Shown here piece after piece: positions 14,730-20,527 of a DNA stretch of 20,527 bases (position 1 is its first letter; each line of letters starts with the position of its first letter). The notes beneath the pieces are model-generated. The model did no database searches and was not told where the DNA came from. It saw only the letters and a list, made by a program, of their open reading frames with translations. The position numbers were made by a program, and so were the translations under genes. The DNA comes from JALQTD01 sp036825655 (GTDB taxonomy: Bacteria > Bacteroidota > Bacteroidia > Flavobacteriales_D > Sanyastnellaceae), in the NCBI GenBank assembly GCA_036825655.1, contig DAISXU010000037.1, positions 1 through 20,527 of the forward strand. The letters are read 5' to 3'.

Positions 14730-17012
14730 CTATCTGCGGTCAGAGCGGTTGAAAACGCGGTGGCCCAAAGTGAACTCAAAAAGCCAAGGGTTGCGTTCCA
14801 AGTGGTAGTACTCAACCCCTAACGTAATCAACCCAAATGCACCGTCGGAAACAAACCAAGATCCGAGCAAATAACTAGGTCCAACGCGCTCATCGAATAC
14901 TGGCCCTTTGTCCGTGTCCATCAGCCGCTGGAATGGCCGGTAAACATGCGCTTCACCTCTCCAACGCAAGGACCTGACCAGTATGACATCCAATGCGGCG
15001 CCGCAGGCGATGAAGTTGTAGGACCGAAAACGCTCGAGCACTTTGATTTGGGAACCTGGCGTAGGCTGGAAAGGTGCCGTTTGGACAATGCTTCCAAAAT
15101 AACTTCGCCTCAATTGCTCATCGGACAACTTCATTTCACCTCTTAACCCGATGCTGAAGCGGTCGTCTTCGAATGCCGAATACTGCTCAAACAGCGCAGA
15201 CAATCGCCAAAAAGAAGTGGCAATCGAGGAGGTGTCTCGCCTCGCCATTCCCATTTCATCGCGCAACCAATCCCGTGCAGTACCCCGGTGGCGCATGGCC
15301 CCAACTTCGAAACGGTTGCCCGTTCTGTTCATGGCCTTCTTGGGCATAGAAGAACGACGAAATCCTGCTCCTGCAACAATTCCATGCCAGTCGATGCGGT
15401 CTGTGGTGTCTTTGGGGTTGAACTCGTAATTCGGATAGTAGTCATCCGTGGTCTGTAAATCTGCAGCCCGCATCCACAATACTCCATTGGTTCCTGTAGG
15501 CATGAAAACCGAAAGTCCCGCCTGCCGCTCACTCATCACCAAGTAACTTGGGCGAACATCTTGAAAGAAGGTGGCAAAACTTCGCTCAAAGTTCCAACGG
15601 TGCAACGTGAAATCTGGTCGGATCGCCAGTGGAATGGCGCCATGCCAATCTATCCTCGCGTGTGCCGAGAATGCGCTGTAGAAGTTTCCAAATGTGCTGC
15701 TTGCCTCAATGGCCAATGGCACCCTACCGAATCGCGAATAAGAAAGCCCAACATGGCCAAAACTGACAGGATTGGAAGACACACTCCCTCCCGCTTCAAT
15801 TCGCAAATCACGCTGCTGGGTTGCTTCTACTTGAACATCAAAAGCGTGAGTTGTAGGATTGTACTCGGCTGTGGGACGAGCTCCTGCGATGTGCTCGTCA
15901 GATACCAAAAGGTAGAGGCTTCGCTCCAAAACGGAAGCCCTTGCATTGCCTGAGGCACTTTTTAAAAGCCTGCTTGCGTAACGGGTTTGGCCCGGATTCA
16001 ACCCGGTAACCTCCACATCACCAACTGCAAACTCAGGCAAGGACTTTCGGTAGGCCGAACGGCGTCGTTGCACCTCTGACGCTTGCTCAAATTGCCCTCG
16101 AATCAACGCTAAAATCGCATCCGATTGTGCCATGGTTGCATCGTATCCTGCTTGAGAAGCCTGCAACACGCTCTCAAAGTCGAAGGTCCCAATGCCAGTT
16201 ACTGGATGAATCACCAACATTTCCTCACAGAGCGCTGACAAGTTCGCCGGTCTGGTAATCATGGCCTCGATTTGAGAGGCAGGATCTTGGGCAGTCAAAA
16301 CTAACTCCCCCGATGACACATTGCACCCGATGATTACATCAGGTGAAAAGGCAGCCATCAGAACGTCACTCGGGAAATTGTTGTAAAGTCCACCATCAAA
16401 GAGCAACCTCCCCTCTACTTCAACGGGCTCTAAAAAAAACGGAAAGGTCATGGAAGCTCGAGCGGCAGTAGCCAAGTCTCCACTGGAAAACACCGTGTCT
16501 GATTTTGCCAAGACATCTGAAGCCACGCAGCGAAACGGCACAAACAGGTCATCAAATCCAATTTCTCGTGCTGCTGCAGAAGCAGGTGAGAGGTCCTTCA
16601 TCAAGCCCCAATCTGTCGGCAACCCCGCAATCAAGTGATCCTGCGTCCATCCTTTGGCACTTGAAACGTGGACATCTACAACGCTTGGATCGAAATCCTG
16701 TCGCTTGAAACCGAATGAAATGGGAAACGTCCCGGTTGACCTCCGTTGAAAATCAGCCGTGCCCAAGAGCGAGTCCATTTCTGCTGGAGACCAACCTGCG
16801 GCATAATACGCTCCTACAAGCGCCCCCATGCTCGCACCACTAACCGCATGAATGGGAACGCCCAACTCTTCCAATGCCTTTAAGAACCCAACATGAGCAG
16901 CACCTTTCGCCCCGCCGCCGCTCAGGACAACCCCAATGCGCACAGGTTCTTGCGCTTGGATCCCTTGAGAGACCAAACAACAAAATGAAAGCAGGAGCCC
17001 AAAGCGCTTCAT
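14730..17012 (-). CDS. Patatin-like phospholipase with POTRA-like domain and outer-membrane barrel
   Basis: Numbered from the ATG at 17012 (760 residues), the protein has a signal peptide (MKRFGLLLSF, cleavage about after QA at 20) and then a patatin domain (about 23-300). That domain shows the oxyanion loop SGGGAKG (31-37), the nucleophile elbow GASMG with S61, and the dyad aspartate in FDGG (D206). A POTRA-like segment (about 328-398, FAVGDVEVTGLNPG) is followed by a BamA/Omp85-type beta barrel to the end. This is the architecture of PlpD-like type Vd autotransporters and related Bacteroidota proteins, suggesting a lipase displayed by or anchored to the outer membrane. Whether the lipase is released is unknown. 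The open frame extends to 17141, but that would overlap the divergent gene and give no signal peptide at the N-terminus, so 17012 is preferred. A TAACTTTC element lies five bases upstream. Confidence 0.88.
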   Translation of the reverse strand: MKRFGLLLSFCCLVSQGIQAQEPVRIGVVLSGGGAKGAAHVGFLKALEELGVPIHAVSGASMGALVGAYYAAGWSPAEMDSLLGTADFQRRSTGTFPISFGFKRQDFDPSVVDVHVSSAKGWTQDHLIAGLPTDWGLMKDLSPASAAAREIGFDDLFVPFRCVASDVLAKSDTVFSSGDLATAARASMTFPFFLEPVEVEGRLLFDGGLYNNFPSDVLMAAFSPDVIIGCNVSSGELVLTAQDPASQIEAMITRPANLSALCEEMLVIHPVTGIGTFDFESVLQASQAGYDATMAQSDAILALIRGQFEQASEVQRRRSAYRKSLPEFAVGDVEVTGLNPGQTRYASRLLKSASGNARASVLERSLYLLVSDEHIAGARPTAEYNPTTHAFDVQVEATQQRDLRIEAGGSVSSNPVSFGHVGLSYSRFGRVPLAIEASSTFGNFYSAFSAHARIDWHGAIPLAIRPDFTLHRWNFERSFATFFQDVRPSYLVMSERQAGLSVFMPTGTNGVLWMRAADLQTTDDYYPNYEFNPKDTTDRIDWHGIVAGAGFRRSSMPKKAMNRTGNRFEVGAMRHRGTARDWLRDEMGMARRDTSSIATSFWRLSALFEQYSAFEDDRFSIGLRGEMKLSDEQLRRSYFGSIVQTAPFQPTPGSQIKVLERFRSYNFIACGAALDVILVRSLRWRGEAHVYRPFQRLMDTDKGPVFDERVGPSYLLGSWFVSDGAFGLITLGVEYYHLERNPWLFEFTLGHRVFNRSDRR

Positions 17013-17017
17013 GAGGC

Positions 17018-17025
17018 GAAAGTTA
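17018..17025 (-). promoter_or_regulatory. Putative -7 element of the patatin gene (TAACTTTC)
   Basis: The minus strand reads TAACTTTC, GCCTC, then ATG at 17012. One fixed position differs from TAnnTTTG. It supports the start at 17012 over the longer frame and would give a leaderless or nearly leaderless message. Confidence 0.42.
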
Positions 17026-17042
17026 GCTTGTTCAATGCGTTG

Positions 17043-17050
17043 TACCTTGC
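17043..17050 (+). promoter_or_regulatory. Weak -7-like element of the metal-receptor gene (TACCTTGC)
   Basis: TACCTTGC ends five bases before the ATG at 17056. It matches the TA and the first TT of TAnnTTTG but not the final TG. Its main value is that it fits the spacing seen at neighbouring starts. The two divergent starts are only 43 bases apart, so the promoters must overlap. Confidence 0.25.
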
Positions 17051-17055
17051 CTTTT

Positions 17056-17778
17056 ATGCGAATTGTAAGTTTGGTTCCGAGCTGGTCAGAATGGCTCGTA
17101 GACTTAGGAATCACGCCGGTGGGCGTCACAAAATTTTGCATACACCCAAATGGCCTTCACCACAGAGTTGCTCGAATAGGCGGAACGAAGAACATCCAAA
17201 TAGACAGAATCCACTCCCTGCGACCGGACCTGATCATCGCATGCGAAGAAGAAAACATCAAAGAACAGGTAGAAGCCTTGTCTCCGACCGTTCTGCTCAC
17301 GCATTCAAGAAGCATAGAAGGGGCGCTGTCCGATATGATGCGCATCGCAGAAGCCGTGGGCAAAGGAGCTGAGGGGATTGATTGGGTTGCGGCGATTCGC
17401 TCGGCTTGGGGAGCGCCGCAGGCACAGCGTATGCAGGCAGCTTATGTCATTTGGCAAAACCCATGGATGGTCGCTGCCAATGACACATACATTCATGATG
17501 TGATGAGCCACTGGGGCATTGGCAATGCTTTCGCTCATCTGAAACGCTATCCCTCCGTGGAGCATTTCGCCGATGCCAACGTGATCCTCTTATCGAGCGA
17601 ACCATTTCCCTTCGGTCAGCAACACTTCAGCCAATTGCCCGCCTCACCCAACAAAATCCCGGCGCTTGTCGTGAATGGTGAAGCCTTCAGCTGGTATGGC
17701 AGCCGCATGTTGCATGCAGTGGATGACCTGGTGAAGGTCTCAGACCAAATCACTTCCCTCCTGTCAGAGAAGAACTGA
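17056..17778 (+). CDS. Helical-backbone metal-receptor (BtuF/periplasmic-binding type) protein without signal peptide
   Basis: The 240-residue product has the fold of substrate-binding proteins for iron-siderophore or cobalamin ABC transporters. It opens with MRIVSLVPSWSEWLVDLG and has GVTKFCIHP, RIGGTKNIQIDRIHSLRPDLIIACEEEN (about 42-69) and a C-terminal domain with SWYGSRML (about 213-220). It begins directly at the first strand of the domain, with no signal peptide or lipobox. From memory, flavobacterial relatives also lack one, so a cytoplasmic role is possible despite the transporter-like fold. No ABC permease or ATPase gene is adjacent. The open frame could extend to 17011, but the added residues have no homology pattern and would overlap the divergent patatin start, so the ATG at 17056 is chosen. 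Ligand unknown. Confidence 0.75.
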   Translation: MRIVSLVPSWSEWLVDLGITPVGVTKFCIHPNGLHHRVARIGGTKNIQIDRIHSLRPDLIIACEEENIKEQVEALSPTVLLTHSRSIEGALSDMMRIAEAVGKGAEGIDWVAAIRSAWGAPQAQRMQAAYVIWQNPWMVAANDTYIHDVMSHWGIGNAFAHLKRYPSVEHFADANVILLSSEPFPFGQQHFSQLPASPNKIPALVVNGEAFSWYGSRMLHAVDDLVKVSDQITSLLSEKN

Positions 17779-17928
17779 CATCGTGGCGGATTTCCTCCGC
17801 ATAAACCATCTCTTTTGTCAGTCCGTGTCAGTATTCCTAGAAACGGCACAATGCTTGAAAGGGAAGGTGCGAATGCGTCGCAAATAGCTTGTGACACCTG
17901 AAAAAGCAAACAATACAACCCTCATACC
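17779..17928 (+). promoter_or_regulatory. Leader and likely promoter region of dnaK
   Basis: This 150-base gap lies between the metal-receptor gene and dnaK. It holds a weak hairpin, GCGGA-TTTCC-TCCGC (17786-17800), without a closely following T run. It also holds a direct repeat GTCAGT-CCGT-GTCAGT around 17816-17831 and a poor -7-like TAGCTTGT near 17887. No CIRCE operator (TTAGCACTC with its inverted copy) is present, so HrcA control through that element is not supported. The last 30 bases before the ATG are A/C-rich and lack a Shine-Dalgarno sequence. Confidence 0.35.
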
Positions 17929-19824
17929 ATGAGTAAGATCATCGGAATCGATCTCGGAACGACGAACAGCTGTGTTGCTGTTATGGAAGGCAATGAGCCC
18001 GTCGTCATTTCTAACGCTGAAGGAAAGCGCACCACTCCTTCCATCATTGGCTTTGCTGATGGCGGTGAGAGAAAGGTGGGTGAGCCTGCAAAACGTCAAG
18101 CCATCACCAACCCGGTGAAAACGGTGTACTCAATCAAGCGCTTCATGGGCTCTTCTTTCGATGAAGTGAATAAAGAAGTTGGTCGTGTCCCTTACAAGGT
18201 GGTGAAAGGCGACAACAACACGCCCCGAGTTGACATCGACGGCCGCCTCTACACACCACAAGAAATCAGCGCAATGGTTCTTCAGAAAATGAAGAAAACC
18301 GCTGAAGACTACCTCGGCCAAGAAGTAAGCGCAGCAGTCATCACTGTTCCCGCCTATTTCAATGACGACCAACGCAAGGCCACCAAAGAAGCTGGAGAAA
18401 TTGCCGGCCTCGAAGTGAAGCGCATCATCAACGAGCCGACTGCCGCGGCACTCGCCTATGGCTTGGACAAAAAATCAACGGACCAGAAGATTGTCGTTTT
18501 CGACCTCGGTGGCGGAACGCATGACGTCAGCATCCTCGAATTGGGTGATGGCGTATTTGAAGTGCTCTCTACCGATGGGGACACGCACTTAGGAGGGGAT
18601 GATTTTGACCAGTTGATCATTGACTGGTTGGTTAGCGAATTCAAATCGGAAAATGGCGGTTTGGATTTATCGAAAGACCCCATGGCATTGCAACGCCTTA
18701 AGGAGGCGGCGGAGAAGGCAAAAATCGAATTGTCCAGCACAACGAGCACCGAAATCAACCTTCCGTACATCATGCCCGTCGATGGCGTGCCCAAACACTT
18801 GGTTCGTTCATTGAGCCGTGCCAAGTTTGAGCAATTGGCTGACGCCTTGGTCAAGCGCACGATTGAGCCCTGCGCTTCTGCCATGAAAGCTGCAGGATTG
18901 GACAAGTCTGACATCGACGAGGTCATCCTCGTTGGAGGTTCCACGCGTATTCCAGCGGTTCAAGACGCCGTAAAGGCCTTCTTTGGCAAAGAACCATCGA
19001 AAGGAGTAAATCCCGATGAGGTCGTTGCCATTGGCGCGGCAATTCAGGGGGGTGTCTTGACTGGTGAAGTAAAGGATGTGCTGTTGTTGGATGTCACACC
19101 GCTTTCATTGGGCATTGAAACAATGGGGGGAGTGATGACAAAACTCATTGAATCCAACACCACCATCCCGACGAAGAAATCAGAAGTTTTCTCAACCGCC
19201 AGCGACAACCAGCCCAGCGTAGACATCAAAGTCATGCAAGGCGAGCGCCCCATGGCCCGGGACAACAAAGAAATTGGCAACTTCCAACTTTCTGATTTGC
19301 CACCAGCACCTCGCGGCGTACCGCAAATCGAGGTGACTTTTGACATTGACGCCAATGGCATCATTCAAGTTTCCGCAAAGGACAAAGCCACCGGCAAAGA
19401 GCAAAAGATTAAAATTGAAGCGAATAGCAGTTTGACGGAGGAAGAAATTCAGCGCATGAAGGCTGAAGCCGAGGCCAATGCTGAATCGGATCAAGCAGAA
19501 CGCGAGCGCGTCGACACCCTCAACCAAGCCGATGGTTTGGTGTTCCAGGTGGAGAAGCAACTGGGGGAATTTGGTGATAAAATCCCTGAAGACAAACGCG
19601 GTCCAATTGACGCAGCGCTTGAGTCCCTCAAGAAGGCCCACGCTGAGCAAGATGTAGACGGATGCAAGTCTGGAATGGAAGCACTCAATGCTGCCTTCCA
19701 AGCTGCGAGTCAAGACATGTACGCTCAAAGCGAAGCTGGCGGTGATGCGCAAGAAGCTTCGGCTGGCGCGACCAATGCAAGCGATGCAGAGGTAACCGAC
19801 GTGGATTTCGAAGAGGTCAAATAA
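17929..19824 (+). CDS. dnaK: Hsp70 chaperone DnaK
   Basis: DnaK is the ATP-driven chaperone that binds exposed hydrophobic segments, working with DnaJ and GrpE. The 631-residue length is normal. The ATPase domain (about 1-380) shows IGIDLGTTNSCVAVMEG (5-21), INEPTAAALAYGLD (167-180), FDLGGGTHDVSILEL (191-205) and VILVGGSTRIPAVQ. The substrate-binding domain follows the linker DVLLLDVTPLSLGIET, and the C-terminal tail ends in the acidic EVTDVDFEEVK. One oddity is His198 in GGGTHDVS, where most DnaK proteins I know have phenylalanine (GGGTFD). The gene stands alone: dnaJ and grpE are not adjacent, and a strong terminator follows 19 bases after the stop. Confidence 0.97.
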   Translation: MSKIIGIDLGTTNSCVAVMEGNEPVVISNAEGKRTTPSIIGFADGGERKVGEPAKRQAITNPVKTVYSIKRFMGSSFDEVNKEVGRVPYKVVKGDNNTPRVDIDGRLYTPQEISAMVLQKMKKTAEDYLGQEVSAAVITVPAYFNDDQRKATKEAGEIAGLEVKRIINEPTAAALAYGLDKKSTDQKIVVFDLGGGTHDVSILELGDGVFEVLSTDGDTHLGGDDFDQLIIDWLVSEFKSENGGLDLSKDPMALQRLKEAAEKAKIELSSTTSTEINLPYIMPVDGVPKHLVRSLSRAKFEQLADALVKRTIEPCASAMKAAGLDKSDIDEVILVGGSTRIPAVQDAVKAFFGKEPSKGVNPDEVVAIGAAIQGGVLTGEVKDVLLLDVTPLSLGIETMGGVMTKLIESNTTIPTKKSEVFSTASDNQPSVDIKVMQGERPMARDNKEIGNFQLSDLPPAPRGVPQIEVTFDIDANGIIQVSAKDKATGKEQKIKIEANSSLTEEEIQRMKAEAEANAESDQAERERVDTLNQADGLVFQVEKQLGEFGDKIPEDKRGPIDAALESLKKAHAEQDVDGCKSGMEALNAAFQAASQDMYAQSEAGGDAQEASAGATNASDAEVTDVDFEEVK

Positions 19825-19843
19825 CCGTCCCCTTAACTGGAAG

Positions 19844-19879
19844 AAAGCCACTTGTTCGCACGAGCAAGTGGCTTTTTTT
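19844..19879 (+). terminator. Rho-independent terminator after dnaK
   Basis: An 11-base perfect inverted repeat, AAAGCCACTTG (19844-19854) and CAAGTGGCTTT (19865-19875), with a 10-base loop. It runs into seven consecutive T (19873-19879). It lies 20 bases after the dnaK stop and separates dnaK from the glycosylasparaginase gene. Confidence 0.92.
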
Positions 19880-19890
19880 GCGCCCTGCTT

Positions 19891-19918
19891 TTGGGATCAA
19901 GCGTAGTTGGGATTTTTG
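19891..19918 (+). promoter_or_regulatory. Putative promoter of the glycosylasparaginase gene (TTG-N17-GATTTTTG)
   Basis: TTG (19891-19893), 17 bases, then GATTTTTG (19911-19918). This fits the Bacteroidota promoter with one mismatch in the -7 element. It lies between the dnaK terminator and the ATG at 19934, and would leave a leader of about 10 bases. Confidence 0.45.
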
Positions 19919-19933
19919 GCCGAAATTGCAAGC

Positions 19934-20527
19934 ATGAGAACGCGCAGGTCATTTTTGAAGCATGTCAGCACCTTAGCAACGGGGTTGGGATTAGGAGCTG
20001 CCCAGTACAACCGCTGGATGTCTGCATGGACGGAACCGCTTCTTCCCTCCTCCCCCATTCAACCGCACTTGCTGGACTCAGCCAGAATGATCTCTACCTG
20101 GAACCACGGAATGCCCGCAAATGAGGCAGGCATGCGTGTGGGGCTCAGTGGTGGATCTGCCTTGGACATGGTAGAGGTCGGTGCACGGTTGGTGGAATCG
20201 GATGCAGAAGGGCAAAGCGTCGGATTGGGCGGTTTGCCAGACCGGGATGGACGCGTTACCCTGGATGCGTGCATCATGGATCACCAATTGAACGCAGGGA
20301 GTGTTTGTTTCGTGCAAAATTTTGAACACCCCATCACCATAGCTCGGAAGGTGATGGAAGATACGCCTCACGTGATGCTTGCTGGGGCTGGGGCTGAAGC
20401 CTTCGCCAAATCACTGGGCATGCCTCCTAGGGAACTGCTCACTCCCGATTCCGAGTTGGCCTATCAAACTTGGTTGAAAGAATCACGCTATGACCCCATC
20501 ATCAACATCGAGAACCACGATACCATC
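19934..20527 (+). CDS. Tat-exported glycosylasparaginase, N-terminal part (cut by window edge)
   Basis: Glycosylasparaginase is an N-terminal-nucleophile hydrolase that cleaves the bond between asparagine and N-acetylglucosamine in glycoprotein fragments. Reading from the ATG at 19934 gives 198 residues with no stop; an in-frame TAG at 19904 bounds it upstream. The N-terminus MRTRRSFLKHVSTLATGLGLG is a twin-arginine signal (RRSFLK), so export would be as a folded protein. Family features are STWNHGMPANEAG (about 53-65), GGSALDMVEVGARLVESDAE (about 71-90), SVGLGGLPDRDG, TLDACIMDHQLNAGSV, PHVMLAGAGAEAFA and INIENHDTI at the end. The nucleophile is the threonine of HDT, here T197. The precursor self-cleaves between D196 and T197, so the window holds the alpha chain, the nucleophile and one more residue, and nothing of the remaining beta chain. 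As I recall, the Elizabethkingia enzyme has its nucleophile at the same precursor position. Confidence 0.92.
   Translation, partial: MRTRRSFLKHVSTLATGLGLGAAQYNRWMSAWTEPLLPSSPIQPHLLDSARMISTWNHGMPANEAGMRVGLSGGSALDMVEVGARLVESDAEGQSVGLGGLPDRDGRVTLDACIMDHQLNAGSVCFVQNFEHPITIARKVMEDTPHVMLAGAGAEAFAKSLGMPPRELLTPDSELAYQTWLKESRYDPIINIENHDTI

Noticed and set aside
17786..17800. GCGGA-TTTCC-TCCGC hairpin after the metal-receptor gene
   Set aside because: A five-pair stem without an adjacent T run is too weak to call a terminator. It is mentioned only in the dnaK leader description.
19192..19851. 219-codon minus-strand frame opposite the 3' part of dnaK
   Set aside because: It is antisense to conserved DnaK sequence. 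Such frames arise from codon bias in dnaK genes and no promoter or domain supports it.
19852..20124. 90-codon plus-strand frame after dnaK with a hydrophobic N-terminus
   Set aside because: It starts inside the dnaK terminator hairpin and overlaps the glycosylasparaginase gene in another frame. The latter has clear homology.
1..20527. Defence island, phage, CRISPR or mobile element
   Set aside because: No repeats with spacers, transposase, integrase, restriction or toxin-antitoxin signatures were seen. Gene content and order fit conserved chromosome.

Overview
This window looks like core chromosome of a member of Bacteroidota, most likely Flavobacteriales or a close relative. The support is the gene order bamD-rpoZ-coaBC-DUF4835/porD-recN, a flavobacterial-type serine palmitoyltransferase-like enzyme, an orphan TonB-dependent receptor with an N-terminal carboxypeptidase-regulatory-like domain, and start regions without Shine-Dalgarno sequences but with the Bacteroidota -7 promoter element TAnnTTTG. 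No rRNA, tRNA, CRISPR array, insertion sequence or phage gene was seen. Both ends are cut within genes: truA on the left and a glycosylasparaginase on the right.

Layout. Positions 1-1710 (minus strand) hold the start of truA and an alpha-oxoamine synthase (serine palmitoyltransferase-like), separated by a strong intrinsic terminator. A divergent promoter region follows. Positions 1841-6849 (plus) form a tight five-gene operon: outer-membrane assembly lipoprotein BamD, RNA polymerase omega, the bifunctional CoA-synthesis enzyme CoaBC, the DUF4835/PorD protein linked to type IX secretion, and the DNA-repair ATPase RecN. Positions 6851-11638 (minus) hold a TonB-dependent receptor and a large Lhr-type helicase of the ligase-associated subfamily. 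Divergent from the helicase is a secreted TPR protein (11709-12491, plus). Positions 12507-17012 (minus) are an envelope cluster: a patatin-POTRA-barrel outer-membrane protein, a Gfo/Idh/MocA sugar-nucleotide dehydrogenase and a GT4 glycosyltransferase. Positions 17056-17778 (plus) encode a metal-receptor-fold protein without a signal peptide. dnaK (17929-19824) follows with a textbook terminator, then a Tat-exported glycosylasparaginase that runs off the end.

How the genes relate. Much of the content serves the outer membrane: BamD, PorD, TonB receptor, patatin-barrel protein, sphingolipid-type enzyme and sugar-modifying enzymes. The rest is housekeeping: tRNA modification, CoA synthesis, transcription, repair and protein folding. 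I see no clear new multi-gene system. The most striking shared pattern is at the starts of transcription units. At least five genes (truA, the TonB receptor, the helicase, the TPR protein and the Gfo/Idh enzyme) carry a TAnnTTTG-like element exactly four bases before the ATG, and two more have it five bases before. Genes inside the tight operon do not. This suggests that many messages here are leaderless or nearly so. It also bears on start-codon choice and yields compact overlapping divergent promoters.
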